55,648 nt of DNA from Candidatus Colwellia aromaticivorans (GTDB lineage: Bacteria; Pseudomonadota; Gammaproteobacteria; Enterobacterales; Alteromonadaceae). Every line of letters starts with the position of its first letter. Position 1 is the first letter of the stretch. The position numbers were made by a program, and so were the translations under genes. Positions 8,958-20,440 of this stretch are shown in pieces. Below the pieces are notes generated by a model. That model did not search any database and was not told the DNA's origin. It saw only the letters and a program-made list of their open reading frames with translations. The stretch covers positions 1 to 55,648 of the forward strand of contig NZ_QOLD01000097.1 in assembly GCF_003333305.1 (NCBI RefSeq). The letters run 5' to 3'.

Positions 8958-9150
8958 GTCGCTTAGGGCGGGTTCAAACCCACGTTTTCTTATTTTTGTT
9001 TCACCTAATATTTCGGTGATATTTTCATCTACCTAACAGTAAACCCAAATGATAAACTCTTCTAATGGCATGTTCTGAATCGCTTTATAATGTTTTTTGG
9101 CGATTACTATATATAAAGTCAGTGCATGCCTTTTTCAACCTTAGTCACTA
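8958..9150 (-). pseudogene. Transposase N-terminal relic
   Basis: Read on the minus strand from an ATG at 9071, the frame gives MPLEEFIIWVYC, a TAG stop near 9035, then VDENITEILGETK, RKRGFEPALSD, and breaks off at 8958. The layout (short helical start, I/VDD-like segment, then basic RxRGxxPxLSD) is that of the N-terminus of a DDE transposase, IS982-like by recollection. The rest of the element is missing. Its end defines the breakpoint of the HAD-UbiA gene. Family assignment is tentative. Confidence 0.5.
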
Positions 9151-9198
9151 AACTTTAAAGTCGCGCATGGCGTTAATGTTGTGAAATAACATTTCTTT

Positions 9199-9231
9199 AA
9201 AAAAATATCGGTAACGAGTTACTTCGCTACC
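9199..9231 (-). terminator. Terminator of the secreted-protein operon
   Basis: On the minus strand GGTAGCGA pairs with TCGTTACC (one G-U) around a six-base loop and is followed by GATATTTTTTT. It lies 67 bp past the stop of the DsbA-like gene, the last gene of the four-gene operon. Confidence 0.75.
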
Positions 9232-9297
9232 AAATCTACTGATATTAGGTCAATAGGAGAGGTTCAATCATATCATTAATCACTTTTTTCTCTTACG

Positions 9298-10089
9298 TTA
9301 AGGTGCTGATGCCGATATTGCATTAATAACAGTTGAAAAGGTTTGATATCCTTGTGCACCAACGATTAAACGAGCATTTATCAATTTATCTCCTTTAATT
9401 ATGCCAATCAAAAAGCTCGGTGTTCCGCTTATACCTAAAGAGGCTCCGAAGCCTTGATCGGCTAATACTTCTTCTGCCTTGCTCTTATCTTTACTACATT
9501 GATTAAATTTCGTTAAATCTAATTTAAGATTAGATGCTAATTCTGTATATCGCTCAGGTCCTAAATTACGAATGTTACTGAATAAACTGTCACGCATTGG
9601 CCAATAAGCGCCTTGCGCTTGAGCACAACTTGCTGCAATGGCTGCGCCTTGTGCTTGTGGATGAAAATCGAGGGGGAAATCTCGTGCAATGTAGCGAACT
9701 TTTCCGGTATCTATATAATTTTTTTTAATGGGGGGGAAGGTTTGCTCAGCGAAACGTTTACAGTAGGGGCATTGAAAATCAGAAAATTCTATAATCGCTA
9801 TTTTAGCCTCTGCACTGCCTAATAACGGGTCGTCTGGGTTTAAGTCTAAGGTTAATTCAGCGGGAATGGGTTGCGCCGCAGGCTCAGGAGTGTCCATGGC
9901 AATTTTATGAATATCAGTTAATGCTTGACGAATAACGGCAATTTCTTTTTTTAAATGCTTTAAGTCGTCTTTTATTACCTGTATATCTGGGTCGGTTTGA
10001 ACCGCTTTAGTTTGTTGTTTAATGTCGGCATCTTTACAGCTTACTAAGCATACAAATAAAGATAAAATTATTATTGGTTTATTTCTCAT
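9298..10089 (-). CDS. DsbA-like thioredoxin-fold lipoprotein
   Basis: A 263-aa exported thiol oxidoreductase. The N-terminus is a lipoprotein signal with lipobox LVSC (Cys18). A charged helical linker (about 35-70) leads to a DSBA-like thioredoxin domain (PF13462/BdbD type) whose active site is CPYC in FSDFQCPYCKRF; the cis-proline loop is GISGTPSFLIG. Such proteins form or shuffle disulfides in periplasmic proteins. It begins five bases after the stop of the 3246-aa gene, so it is translated as the last gene of that operon. The first gene encodes a domain with 21 cysteines, a plausible client. Confidence 0.87.
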   Translation of the reverse strand: MRNKPIIILSLFVCLVSCKDADIKQQTKAVQTDPDIQVIKDDLKHLKKEIAVIRQALTDIHKIAMDTPEPAAQPIPAELTLDLNPDDPLLGSAEAKIAIIEFSDFQCPYCKRFAEQTFPPIKKNYIDTGKVRYIARDFPLDFHPQAQGAAIAASCAQAQGAYWPMRDSLFSNIRNLGPERYTELASNLKLDLTKFNQCSKDKSKAEEVLADQGFGASLGISGTPSFLIGIIKGDKLINARLIVGAQGYQTFSTVINAISASAP

Positions 10090-10094
10090 AACCC

Positions 10095-13000
10095 TTAAGG
10101 CTCCGTGGTGAAATTACTGGGAACAGTTGTACCGTTAAATGAATTATTGGCCAAATCTCGCATTCCTGACAATGTTCTGACACGATAGTTTGTATTATTT
10201 ACCAGAGACTCATCTGGAGTGAAAGTCACTGTCATCTGGTCGGCTGAAACACTGTAACTACCGGCTACCTTTGTACAACAAGGAGAGGTTCGTTCAATGT
10301 AAAAGTTCCCCGGTAAGGTCAAAGCATTAATCGGCTCATTGAACACCGCGATTGCTGTTGTGGTAACCGCGACATTTATGCTGGTATTTACGGGCGTTAT
10401 CGACGTTAAGGTTGGCCGTGTTGTATCTGTAATAGTCCCGGTGGTGAAACCTGAGGCAAAGGCTATTGGCATCGCATTACCTGCGAGATCTTTGACTCCC
10501 GTAACATCGATAGAATGTAATTCATTCATTGTTAAATCACCATTTGGCGTTAAGGTTACTCTTCTATTACCATTACTAAGAACTTTGGAAGTCGAAACCA
10601 GTCCACTAGTATCACTCAAGATAATATCCATCAAGCTTTCATTGCGAATCGGTTCATCAAATTCAACAACAATTACACTGTTTAACGGCACATTGGTAAA
10701 TCCGTTTATAGGACTTACGCCGGAAACAGCTGGTGGTGTATTGTCTTCTGCATCGCTGGTAACGAAATTAGCGGGTACAGAAGTACTGCCATAGGAATTA
10801 TTGGCAAAATCACGTACGCCCGTGAGTAATCGGACACGATAGCTGTGAGACGTTTCTAAATTGCTATCGGGTGTAAAAGTAGCACTGAACATATTACTGC
10901 CAACTTGCACAGTCCCCGCTACTTTTGGACAACAAGGATTGGTACTTTCAATATAAAAACTGTCTTTGGTTACCGTTAAAGGGTTTACCCGTTCGGTAAA
11001 CATAACCTGTGCCACTAAATTTATGGGTACATTACTAGCGTTATTGATTGGGTCAACAGAGGCCAATAAGGGGCGGCCAAAATCGAGATTGTCGTTGGTG
11101 GTGAAATCACTTATCGCTGGCGCTGCAATGGTATTATCGGCAAGATCTTTAACACCATCTATGGTTAAGGTATGAAGCTCGTTTGCCATTAACGGATTTC
11201 GAGGGGTTAACATAAGCTTACGGTTAGCATTGGTTAATGTCATGATTAAATCAACATTTTCGGCACTATTACTAAGAATAATACCTGTCAAATGACCACT
11301 TTGAATAGGTTCATCAAAATGAACTTCGATTACACCATTAATAGGTACATCCGTTAAATTATTTTCTGGACTAACCGCAACAACAGACGGCGGTGTAAGA
11401 TCTTCTATTGCATTGGTGGTAAAGCTAGTGGTTGGCATAAAGAATGAGTTGCCCGCGTAATCAGTTGGCACAATGCCTGAACGGAATACAGTATGACTGC
11501 TGTTTAAGGCTAAGCCACTATCTGGCACGAACATCATCGTACGGCCATCACCGCTAAGGTTTTGGGTGGATGGTAGATTGGTAAAGCCGGTATTCTCTCT
11601 TATTAATACTCCAATATGTTCAAATACGCTAGGATCTAATGCTTCATTTACTTCAACTTCAATAACTGCATTGACCGGAACATCAGTCGAGCTACTAACC
11701 GGTGTGTTTCTAACAAATATCGGTGATTGGGTATCGGGTAATTCTCCCGTGGTAAAGCTGGTGGTTTGACTGGTAATGGTATTTCCCGCTAAGTCATTGA
11801 CCCCACTAAGAGTTAAATCATAACTGGTGTTCTCTTTTAAAGGATTATGAGTAACTAGGGTAACCATATTTTGTCCATCGCTAAATATTTGGCTACTGAT
11901 ACTACACGCGATTGCTGCGCCACTACCGTCATTGATTTCGATATTATTCTCAGATACTGCAGTAATATTGATTGATTCATCAAACAATATGCGGATAAGG
12001 GCATTGGTAGGAATACCTATTGCACTGTCCGGAGGCGAGACACTCACCACTGCGGGTGAACTGTTGTCTTCAGTTGTACCTGTGGAAAAGAAGCGTGTCC
12101 AAGTACCAAATGTAGGTTGTTGTCCATCTAGGTCTTTAATGCTGTTAAATAAGCGATAGAAATAATTACTGCTATCGTTAAGGTTAGCGTCTGGGGTGAT
12201 ACGAACAGTATTACCATCGATTAAGCTGACGGTAGCAGCCACCAGGTTAGCAGCACCGAAGTTTTCACGCAATTCAACTGTGCCACCATTTACCGTAGTA
12301 GGGTCAAGCGCTTGATTAAATTTAATATCAAATTGACTGTTAACCAATACGTTATTAGTCGTTTGTTGGAATAAACTTTCACTGATAACCGCTGGAGTTA
12401 TAGAACTATCAGCTTGTTCAACCCTGAAAGAACCTTGATAATTATTTAGTGCGTTTCCACTGGTGTCCTGTGCGCTAGTATCAAGGAAAATTTGAATTAA
12501 AGTGTTGTTCTCCCATGGGATATCTGGAGTAAAGGTAACGGTGCGCCCATCTCCCATCACGTCTGTTGTGCCGAGGATTAATACGCCGTCTTGAACAACA
12601 TTCAAGGCATCGGCAATTGTCGATTCGTCCATGACTTCGTTAATGAATAAGGTGAAGTTGCTGTCCATAGAAACGTTGTTTGCCCCATTACCTGGACGTT
12701 GACCAACAACCGAAGGTCTACCAGTGTCTATCGCAGGTCCGGTGAAAAATTCAATGGTGTAGTACGCCAATGCATTACCGGATAAATCTTTAATGCCTTT
12801 GGTTAACACTAAAGTAATTAGGCTATTACTAGGTAAGGTATCGTTAAGGAACAAGGTTCTATTGTCACTTGATAGACTCCTTTGAGGGAATAATCTAGCG
12901 CCATTAGCAAAGAACTCAACGGTATTATTAGATAAAGTGTTGGATCGTATCGACTCTGAGAAAGTCACCACAACGGGGTTATTGATTAAGCTAACGTCTG

Positions 13001-16000
13001 TTGCACCATCGATAGGGGTAACCATTAGCACTGTCGGTGACGTGGTATCTTGTGTACCAGCAGGGTCTATAGTGAAACTAGTTGGCACCGAGGTACTTCC
13101 GTAGGTATTACCCGCTAAATCGTGCACGCTACTAAATACTCGTAAACGATAGGTTTGGCTAGCAGTTAACGGGGCGAATGGGGTAAAGTTAACGGTTTGA
13201 TCGTTATTGGATAAACTCACTGTGCCGGCAATACGTGCGGTACCACCAGACGTTTGCTCTACATAAACACTGCTTGCACTAACTGTGAGTGGATTCAATC
13301 GCTCACTCAACGTCGCTGAGATAACCGCATTACTACTGACATTAACAGCACCATTAACCGGAGAGGCTGAAACCAGTGTTGGCCGTGTGGTATCTGCCGT
13401 ACTGCTGGTCACGTCAAAACTACTGCTAAAGTCAACTCCCGTATTTCCAACAAGATCGGTATAACCAGTTAAATCTATTTGATAACTGCCTGCGGTTAAC
13501 AATGTTGCAGGGGTAAAGAATAGGGTGTGACGATCGCTGCTCATGGTTATTGTGCCTGCAATTGGCACGCTACTAAGGCTTACAACTAACGCATCGGCAG
13601 GTAAATCGACCAGTGTTAAGGTTTCATCAAACCTAATGGCAATCACGCCGTTGCTGGGCACATTGGTTATGCCATTGGCTAAACTGATGCCAGTAATCAC
13701 AGGTCCGGTGTTATCAGCACTATCTCCGGTGACAAATCTTGATGGAACAGAAGTACTTCCATAGGTGTTGTTAGCAAAGTCGCGGGCACCGGTAAGTATG
13801 CGAATACGATAACTGGTTCTCGGTAATAACGGCTCAAGTGGGGTAAATGACGCATGTAACTGATCTGCTGATACCGTGATTACTCCGGGTACTTTCGGAC
13901 AACATCTTGGCAAGGTTTGTTCAATATAAAAGCTACCGGTATTGATTGATAATGGATTTAGTCGTTCGTTGAATGAAATATGGGCAACCATATTAGTGGG
14001 AACATTACTGCTGGGGTTAACCGGATCCACTAATCTTAGCAAGGGTCTGAAAAAATCAACCCCATCTTCGGTGGTAAAGTTGACATTTATCGGTCCGGTA
14101 AGCACGTTATTACTTAAGTCTTCAATATCATTAATACTGACAGTATGTATGGTATCAGCACGAAGTAGGCTTTGTGGCACTAACGTTACGGTACGGTTGC
14201 CGTTACTGAACTGCTTAGTCACCACCAGTGTACCAACATCATCAGTAAGACTAATGCCATCAAGGCTAGAGGTGCGAATCGCCTCATCAAATTCTATTTG
14301 AACCACGCCATTTCTTGGAATTCCGATTAGGTTATTTGCCGGACTTACTCCCACTAATTGTGGTGCGGTAATATCTGGGTCATAAGAGGTGGTGAAACTG
14401 AAGGTCCAATTAAATAATTGATTGTTAGCATAATCTGTCAGGCTGTTGCCTGAACGGAAAACCGAATGACTACGGTTAACCAGTAAAGCTGCATCAGGAG
14501 TAACAGTTACTTGTCGAGCGTCATCACTTAAGGTTGAACTCATTGGAAGATTCAAGAACGTTACATTGTCACGTAACACAGTACCAGAATGCTCAAACCT
14601 TGCGGGATCTAGCGCTTCATTGACTTCAAAATTAACCACCGCATTTACGGCGACGTTTGTTGCGCCGTTAAAAGGGTTGGTCCTGATTAATACAGGGGAA
14701 ACGGTATCGGGTTGAGTGCCTGTGGTAAATTCTGTTGTTTGTGGGGTAATCGCATTACCCACTAAATCGGTTATGCCATCAAGGGTTAATTGGTGAACTG
14801 TATTTTCTTTTAATGGCGCGTGAGGCACGATTAAAATTTCTTGTTGACCGTCATTGAAATTTTGGCTGGTAATGGTACAAGCAATCGCCGTATCAGTACC
14901 GTTATTTAAGTTCACTGTCATTTCATTAATGGTACTTATGGCACTTCTTTCACTTAATAATAGCCGGATCACCGCATTAGTGGGAATTTCAATACTGTTA
15001 TCCGGTGGCGAAATAGCCACAACGCTTGGTGAGTCATTGTCTGCTAAATTGCCCGTGGTAAAGAAACGTGTCCAAGTACTAAAGGTAGGCGCAACACCAT
15101 CGAGATCGCGCAAGCCATTCAATAATCGATAGAAATAGTTACTGGTGCTTGCTAGCGGCGAATCCGGCCTAATGCGTATGGTATTTCCATTTATCAAACT
15201 GATATCAACCGCCACTAAACTGCCACCGCCAATGTTTTCTTGTATAAAGACATTAGTGCCATTGACCGTTGCAGGGTCTAAATCTTCATTAAATTGAATA
15301 TCAAAATAGCTATTAGTCAAAATATTATTGGTACTTTGATCAAATAATGATTCTCTATTCACAAAGGGGGCTGTTGACGACGTATCCGTTATTGTTCTAA
15401 ATGAACCTTGGTAATTGTTCATAGCGTTGCCAGCAATGTCTTTAGCACTTGTGTCTAAAAATACTTGTACTAATGCATTTGTTTGCCATGGTGTATCTGG
15501 GGTAAATTCTATATTTCGACCATCACCGGTAATATCAATTGTGCCTTCAACAACATCACCATTTTGTGAGATATGCAGCGCACTGGGAAGGGTAGCTGCA
15601 TTCATCACTTCATTGGTAAACAATACGACACTGAGATCTGTCGCCACATTTGTAGCTCCATTGCCGGGTCGTTGAGTAAATACCGATGGTCTGCCGGTAT
15701 CTGTACCTGCAATAGTGGAAAAGTCACTGGTGAAGTTAGCCATGGCATTACCTGCTAAATCTTTTACCGTATCGGTAATAATGACCGTAATAGTGCTGTT
15801 ACCCGGTAAGTTATCTCGTAACGTGATGGTGCGGTTATCTAAGGAGCGGCTAATGGAGGGGAAAAGTCTTACACTGTTTGCATAGAGTTCAAAGCCATTG
15901 TTATTCACGGTACTCGGGTTAAGCGATTCGGTAAACGTAATGACCACTGAGGTATTTATTACCCCAATATCACTGGCACCATCATTCGGTGTGATCATTT

Positions 16001-19000
16001 GTACTTGCGGGCTAGTGGTATCGTTAGATTCACCAACATCTATAGTAAATGAACTGGGCACGGACGTACCTGAGTAGGTGTTGCCAGCCAAATCATGAAT
16101 ACTTGTTAATGCTCGTATTCGATAATTTTGACCTGGTAATAGTGGCGTTAATGGTGTGAAAGTAGCTGTTAGACCATCAGCAGACAGATTCAAATCTCCT
16201 GCAATACGCGTAGTGCCACCAGATGTTTTTTCAACATAAAAAGTACTACTGTTAACGGTGAGTGGATTAACGCGCTCACTAAAGGTTGCTGACATGCTGG
16301 CATTGGCGGCAACCGAGTTATTACCATTGGTTGGGGAAACTGAACTGATGGTTGGTCTGGTAGTGTCTGATGTCGACACTGCGCTAAAGCTACTTTCAAA
16401 GGTGATTCCGGTATTACCGGCAATATCGGTTAAACCGATCAAGCTTAAGGTGTAATCGCCTTCTGCCAATGCAATGTCTGGGATAAATATAATGGTCATG
16501 CGATCACTGCTCAAGCTAATAGCCCCGGCAATCGCCAAACCATTGAGCCTTATTTCAATACTATCATTGGCTAAATTAACTAAGTTGATCGGCTCGGATA
16601 ATTTCACTTGAATTTTTGCATTGGCAGGGACGTTTATTAGTCCATCTTCTATACTCAGCCCAGCTACAATTGGCGCCGTATTGTCTTCACCTGCACTGGT
16701 GGTGAAATTAGAAGGTACTGAAGTACCAATATATGAATTGTTAGCAAGATCTCTAGCTCCTGTTAGCAATCTGACACGATATGAAGTTAACGGCTCAAGT
16801 GATTCGCTAGGCGTCAAGGTAGCACTGAGACGGTCTGCAGCTACGGCGATATTTGCCGCAACGGGGAAACAACAAGGATTAGATTTTTCTACATAGAAAC
16901 TTGTACTATTAAGGGTTAAATCATTAAACCGTTCATTAAAGGTTAAATTAACCGACATATTGGTTGGCACATTACTACGGTTATTTAAGGGATCAACCTG
17001 AGTAAAGCTCGGTCTTGCAATATCGCCTAGCTCATCAGTTTCGAAAGTAAAGCTGATCGGGTTATCAATGGGGTTACCGACTATATCGGTTAGGCCAGTA
17101 CTGACATTTACCGTATGAGTGGTATTTGGTGCAAGGGCATTTTCTGAAATAAAACTTAAACGCCTGTTAGCATCTTCAAGCGAAACAGAGCCAGAAACTT
17201 CACCTTCATTCGTGGTTACTATGATGCCTCGCACAGCATCTACCAAGTTCATCGGTTCATCAAACTGTAATTGGATTAAGGCATTAACCGGTATGTTCAG
17301 ATCAAAGTCTTTTGGACTGCTGGCAATAAAGTTTGGTCGGTCAGCATCTTCAACAAAAGCGGTCGTGAAGAAATAATTGTGTTGAAATAGTAGTGAGTTA
17401 CCGGAAACATCTTTCGTGTTGGTGGTAATAAACACGGAATGACTACGGCCAATAGCCAAGGTACTGTCTGGTACAAAAGAAGCCACTCTGCCATCGGGAT
17501 CCACTTGGATCATGCCAGGAACATTAGTGAAGGTGATGTTATCGCGAACAATAAAGTTAGCTGGTGTTAAAGTACTGGGATCCATGCGTTCACTAAATTC
17601 TACAGTAAACGGCGCATTTACCGGCACATTAGTACTGCCATTAATCGGGCTAGTGCGTATTACCGTAGGGCGTTCAATATCAACAAATTCGGCTGTGAAA
17701 AATGAGCTATTAAAGCTACCGATCATCAAATTACCCGCAATGTCTCTAATTCCTTGTACTTCAACGGCAAGCGTGGTTAAGCCAGGCATTTGTTCATTTG
17801 GGGTAAAGGTCACAGACAATAAATCATTTGATAAACTAACACTGCCTTCAATAAATACGCCGTTGGTTATACTGACCGTACCGTTAACAACCGAAACCGC
17901 CTGAAGTTGTTCATTAAACCGGATCACTATCACAGAATTAGTTGGTATATCATTCGCTAAGTCGAGTGGCGTTATTTGAGCAACGGCAGGTGCTACCACA
18001 TCGTCATTGAATGGATCAGTTCCAAGTTGTGACTCTTCTAGGTTAGTAAAACCATCATTATCTGGGTCATCTAAAGCATCAGTAGGATCTGTGGGATCTA
18101 ACCCATATTGTGACTCGTAACCATCGGGCATTCCATCACCATCAGTGTCAGCGCGTAAGGGGTCTGTAATGAAACCATCGGCACCGGCGATAACTTCTTC
18201 ACCATCGAGTATCCCATCACCATCTGTATCAGGATTTGTTGGGTCGGTGTTTTCTAATACTTCTTCACTGTTTGGTAATCCATCGTTGTCACTGTCTTCA
18301 CTGCCATCGGGGATACCATTAAAGTTACTGTCTGAACGTAGTGGGTCAAGTCCTAATAATATCTCGACACCATCGGGTAATCCATCGTTGTCACTATCAG
18401 GATCGAGAATATTGATAAGACCATCACCGTCAGAGTCAGAGGTTGGATTGACTTCTGAGCCGTCTAATAGCCCATCGCCGTCACTATCAGATAATAACGG
18501 GTTAGAGCCTAATCCTAGTTCTTGTGAATCATCTAAGCCATCGCCATCGGTATCATTTAGGAAGATGCTGGTCCCTAAATTAAATTCTTCTGTATTATCT
18601 AAACCGTCAAGATCAAAATCGAGAAATGCATCACCGTCGTCGTTAAGATCAAGGCCAATTCCCCCTGGACGTGATAAAATTTGAATTTCAGAAAGACCTG
18701 GCGTATTACTTTCATCATCGGTTGCACTAAAACGAATACTGCGAATCATATCGATATCAACAGGTACCGCTAAATCACGGGTAGGTGAGGGTAAAAAGAC
18801 TTCGCCCGAATCAAACACTGAATTGTTAGTGACATCAAACGCTTCAATGCGACCAGCAAAGAAATCGAACCCTACCGGATTAGCACGATTACCTAATAAT
18901 CTTACTTGGGCAACATCGACATCTTCAGGTAGAAAAATTTCTATAAAAGGCGCACTACGTTTGTTTGCAGCATCCCCGACACCCGTAAACCACGAAGTGA

Positions 19001-19835
19001 AAATATTGCCATCAATGGCACGTTCTGGCACATTGCCGCCCGAGAAACTACTGGCATTAACCACCACACCGGGCAATCGGGCTAAGTTAGCTCCACCGGG
19101 ATTAACTGAATTTAACGTTTCATAATCATCTGGCAATCCATCTTCATCGGCATCAAGGGTTAAGTTAATCATCAGTTGAATGGTGGCAATAACGCCTTCG
19201 TGCGTTGCGGTGACTAAGGCTGTGCCACTAGAAACCGCCAAGACAAAGCCATCTGAACTTACCGTTGCGATGGCAGGGTTAGAGACTAGATAAAAGGTCC
19301 CTGAATTTTCTAATGTTAAGTCGATTTCAGTACCATCAGGTAATGTACCCGTAGTGACAAGCTGTGCCCCATTGGCCAGTGGAGTCAGCTCTAGTGCAGG
19401 AGACGTTATATTAATGGATACTGGTACCGGGTCGTCTTGTGTAAACGAAATGTCGTCGAAGAGGGTTTCACCGTTTGGTGTGCCAAGAACAAAAGGGGAT
19501 TGTCCATTGTCAACACTGCCATCAGCTCGAGCACAGACTACACGTACCCTAAAGGCACCCTGCGGGACAGGGACATTAGGAATAATAAAAGTACCATCTA
19601 CATTGACTTGCGTTTGGCGATTTAAAATGGTGGCAATACAATCTTCATTAAGTATAGGACCCGCATTAGGGATATCTATAATTACAGGTGGCCCAGGTAA
19701 TTCATCATCATCTTTGTTGGCTAAGGATAGGGAGCTAAAACCTATCATGCTTGACAGTAAAATCACAGGGAGGCACTGTCGCAATGAGTGTAGAAACACA
19801 TTGTCATATTTCTGAGAAAATCGTTCGGTATTCAT
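10095..19835 (-). CDS. Giant secreted Ig-repeat protein (24 Big_5 domains)
   Basis: A 3246-aa exported protein, probably a surface or released adhesin. In order: a long signal peptide (cleavage near residue 40, SLSLA), a short domain, a Big_2-like domain (about 155-225), a discoidin-like domain (250-390), then calcium-binding thrombospondin type 3-like repeats (395-610) full of DxDxDG. Twenty-four SbsA-type Ig-like (Big_5, PF13205) domains of ~107 aa follow, each opening like [16 protein letters not shown]. They form a nine-domain higher-order repeat. Four of the domains (the 4th, 13th, 22nd and 24th) carry a Cys-Cys pair. No membrane anchor, PEP-CTERM, autotransporter barrel or RTX export signal is seen at the C-terminus (ends PSNFTTEP), so retention and export beyond the outer membrane are unexplained. 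Start ATG follows a GGAGG site nine bases upstream. Confidence 0.88.
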   Translation of the reverse strand: MNTERFSQKYDNVFLHSLRQCLPVILLSSMIGFSSLSLANKDDDELPGPPVIIDIPNAGPILNEDCIATILNRQTQVNVDGTFIIPNVPVPQGAFRVRVVCARADGSVDNGQSPFVLGTPNGETLFDDISFTQDDPVPVSINITSPALELTPLANGAQLVTTGTLPDGTEIDLTLENSGTFYLVSNPAIATVSSDGFVLAVSSGTALVTATHEGVIATIQLMINLTLDADEDGLPDDYETLNSVNPGGANLARLPGVVVNASSFSGGNVPERAIDGNIFTSWFTGVGDAANKRSAPFIEIFLPEDVDVAQVRLLGNRANPVGFDFFAGRIEAFDVTNNSVFDSGEVFLPSPTRDLAVPVDIDMIRSIRFSATDDESNTPGLSEIQILSRPGGIGLDLNDDGDAFLDFDLDGLDNTEEFNLGTSIFLNDTDGDGLDDSQELGLGSNPLLSDSDGDGLLDGSEVNPTSDSDGDGLINILDPDSDNDGLPDGVEILLGLDPLRSDSNFNGIPDGSEDSDNDGLPNSEEVLENTDPTNPDTDGDGILDGEEVIAGADGFITDPLRADTDGDGMPDGYESQYGLDPTDPTDALDDPDNDGFTNLEESQLGTDPFNDDVVAPAVAQITPLDLANDIPTNSVIVIRFNEQLQAVSVVNGTVSITNGVFIEGSVSLSNDLLSVTFTPNEQMPGLTTLAVEVQGIRDIAGNLMIGSFNSSFFTAEFVDIERPTVIRTSPINGSTNVPVNAPFTVEFSERMDPSTLTPANFIVRDNITFTNVPGMIQVDPDGRVASFVPDSTLAIGRSHSVFITTNTKDVSGNSLLFQHNYFFTTAFVEDADRPNFIASSPKDFDLNIPVNALIQLQFDEPMNLVDAVRGIIVTTNEGEVSGSVSLEDANRRLSFISENALAPNTTHTVNVSTGLTDIVGNPIDNPISFTFETDELGDIARPSFTQVDPLNNRSNVPTNMSVNLTFNERFNDLTLNSTSFYVEKSNPCCFPVAANIAVAADRLSATLTPSESLEPLTSYRVRLLTGARDLANNSYIGTSVPSNFTTSAGEDNTAPIVAGLSIEDGLINVPANAKIQVKLSEPINLVNLANDSIEIRLNGLAIAGAISLSSDRMTIIFIPDIALAEGDYTLSLIGLTDIAGNTGITFESSFSAVSTSDTTRPTISSVSPTNGNNSVAANASMSATFSERVNPLTVNSSTFYVEKTSGGTTRIAGDLNLSADGLTATFTPLTPLLPGQNYRIRALTSIHDLAGNTYSGTSVPSSFTIDVGESNDTTSPQVQMITPNDGASDIGVINTSVVITFTESLNPSTVNNNGFELYANSVRLFPSISRSLDNRTITLRDNLPGNSTITVIITDTVKDLAGNAMANFTSDFSTIAGTDTGRPSVFTQRPGNGATNVATDLSVVLFTNEVMNAATLPSALHISQNGDVVEGTIDITGDGRNIEFTPDTPWQTNALVQVFLDTSAKDIAGNAMNNYQGSFRTITDTSSTAPFVNRESLFDQSTNNILTNSYFDIQFNEDLDPATVNGTNVFIQENIGGGSLVAVDISLINGNTIRIRPDSPLASTSNYFYRLLNGLRDLDGVAPTFSTWTRFFTTGNLADNDSPSVVAISPPDNSIEIPTNAVIRLLLSERSAISTINEMTVNLNNGTDTAIACTITSQNFNDGQQEILIVPHAPLKENTVHQLTLDGITDLVGNAITPQTTEFTTGTQPDTVSPVLIRTNPFNGATNVAVNAVVNFEVNEALDPARFEHSGTVLRDNVTFLNLPMSSTLSDDARQVTVTPDAALLVNRSHSVFRSGNSLTDYANNQLFNWTFSFTTSYDPDITAPQLVGVSPANNLIGIPRNGVVQIEFDEAIRTSSLDGISLTDDVGTLVVTKQFSNGNRTVTLVPQSLLRADTIHTVSINDIEDLSNNVLTGPINVNFTTEDGVDFFRPLLRLVDPVNPSSNVPTNMVAHISFNERLNPLSINTGSFYIEQTLPRCCPKVPGVITVSADQLHASFTPLEPLLPRTSYRIRILTGARDFANNTYGSTSVPSRFVTGDSADNTGPVITGISLANGITNVPSNGVIAIRFDETLTLVDLPADALVVSLSSVPIAGTITMSSDRHTLFFTPATLLTAGSYQIDLTGYTDLVGNTGVDFSSSFDVTSSTADTTRPTLVSASPVNGAVNVSSNAVISATLSERLNPLTVSASSVYVEQTSGGTARIAGTVSLSNNDQTVNFTPFAPLTASQTYRLRVFSSVHDLAGNTYGSTSVPTSFTIDPAGTQDTTSPTVLMVTPIDGATDVSLINNPVVVTFSESIRSNTLSNNTVEFFANGARLFPQRSLSSDNRTLFLNDTLPSNSLITLVLTKGIKDLSGNALAYYTIEFFTGPAIDTGRPSVVGQRPGNGANNVSMDSNFTLFINEVMDESTIADALNVVQDGVLILGTTDVMGDGRTVTFTPDIPWENNTLIQIFLDTSAQDTSGNALNNYQGSFRVEQADSSITPAVISESLFQQTTNNVLVNSQFDIKFNQALDPTTVNGGTVELRENFGAANLVAATVSLIDGNTVRITPDANLNDSSNYFYRLFNSIKDLDGQQPTFGTWTRFFSTGTTEDNSSPAVVSVSPPDSAIGIPTNALIRILFDESINITAVSENNIEINDGSGAAIACSISSQIFSDGQNMVTLVTHNPLKENTSYDLTLSGVNDLAGNTITSQTTSFTTGELPDTQSPIFVRNTPVSSSTDVPVNAVIEVEVNEALDPSVFEHIGVLIRENTGFTNLPSTQNLSGDGRTMMFVPDSGLALNSSHTVFRSGIVPTDYAGNSFFMPTTSFTTNAIEDLTPPSVVAVSPENNLTDVPINGVIEVHFDEPIQSGHLTGIILSNSAENVDLIMTLTNANRKLMLTPRNPLMANELHTLTIDGVKDLADNTIAAPAISDFTTNDNLDFGRPLLASVDPINNASNVPINLVAQVMFTERVNPLTVTKDSFYIESTNPCCPKVAGTVQVGSNMFSATFTPDSNLETSHSYRVRLLTGVRDFANNSYGSTSVPANFVTSDAEDNTPPAVSGVSPINGFTNVPLNSVIVVEFDEPIRNESLMDIILSDTSGLVSTSKVLSNGNRRVTLTPNGDLTMNELHSIDVTGVKDLAGNAMPIAFASGFTTGTITDTTRPTLTSITPVNTSINVAVTTTAIAVFNEPINALTLPGNFYIERTSPCCTKVAGSYSVSADQMTVTFTPDESLVNNTNYRVRTLSGMRDLANNSFNGTTVPSNFTTEP
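10110..17683 (-). repeat. 2970-bp higher-order tandem repeat inside the giant gene
   Basis: The Cys-Cys codon pair (ACAACA on the plus strand) occurs at 16869, 13899 and 10929, exactly 2970 bp (990 codons) apart twice. Domains 2-10, 11-19 and 20-22 of the protein correspond one to one (for example domains 2, 11 and 20 share RxTP...NEALDP; domains 9 and 18 share NSxFDIxFN). Unit A is about 17683-14714 and unit B about 14713-11738. Unit C is a truncated copy whose last two domains (23, 24) look like re-duplicated versions of the 21/22 pair. Copies have diverged well below identity, so this is old duplication. Confidence 0.85.
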
Positions 19836-19886
19836 TTGTTTACGACCTCCACATTCACTTTATCTAGATAAAGTTTTGTTAATGTC

Positions 19887-20417
19887 TTACTTCAGCTCTC
19901 CAACAACCAATTTACGGTCTTTTTCAGACCACTGCAACCGGGCTTTATTTCTTGAAAACCATAATGATAAACGACTATGGTTATCGATGATTTGATCGGA
20001 TAACTGTGTATTTTGCTGTAAAATTTTCTTCAAACGCTGCATATAAGCTTTGTTATTCTCATTTTGAGTTAAATAACCTGGCTCTAAAAAAGCAACAATT
20101 TTTGCTATTGCCATGGTATAGCCTTGGTTCCGTTTGTTAACGTTATCTATTTCCTTAGTAGAAATTTGAAAATAAATTTTACTATCCCTTTCCTGAATTT
20201 CTCCAAATAACATGCCATTATTAATACTTTCTTGACTCACTTGATTGAGCATATTGTAATACCAATACTGTTCGCCTTCAAAATTAAAGCGGTTATCTTT
20301 TGAAAATTCATGTTGCTCCACTTCTTCGTGCAAGTGGTTATTTAAGTTGTTATCAGCCATCGCATCACCACTGAATACGGTAAAAAAAACTAAGGGTAAC
20401 CACCATCTAAATATCAC
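19887..20417 (-). CDS. Exported protein of unknown function
   Basis: A 176-aa protein that I do not recognise. It has a signal peptide (WWLPLVFFTVFSGDAMA, cleavage near residue 21), a charged, Glu- and His-rich start to the mature part, and otherwise a helical, lysine-rich body without cysteines. The start is a GTG at 20417 with AGGA eight bases before it. It sits between the two large secreted-protein genes with gaps of 23 and 51 bp, so it belongs to the same transcript and may be a periplasmic accessory or chaperone for export of its neighbours; that role is inference only. Confidence 0.75.
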   Translation of the reverse strand: MIFRWWLPLVFFTVFSGDAMADNNLNNHLHEEVEQHEFSKDNRFNFEGEQYWYYNMLNQVSQESINNGMLFGEIQERDSKIYFQISTKEIDNVNKRNQGYTMAIAKIVAFLEPGYLTQNENNKAYMQRLKKILQQNTQLSDQIIDNHSRLSLWFSRNKARLQWSEKDRKLVVGELK

Positions 20418-20440
20418 TTAATTCATCCTATTTTTAGTCA

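Noticed and set aside
18145..18684. 179-aa plus-strand open frame rich in Ser and Pro
   Set aside because: It is the antisense of the DxDxDG calcium-binding repeats of the giant gene; its composition is dictated by that coding strand.
10095..19835. Regular repeats that could suggest a CRISPR or satellite array
   Set aside because: The repeats are ~320 bp Ig-domain codons and a 2970-bp block in one open frame, with no short direct repeats and spacers.
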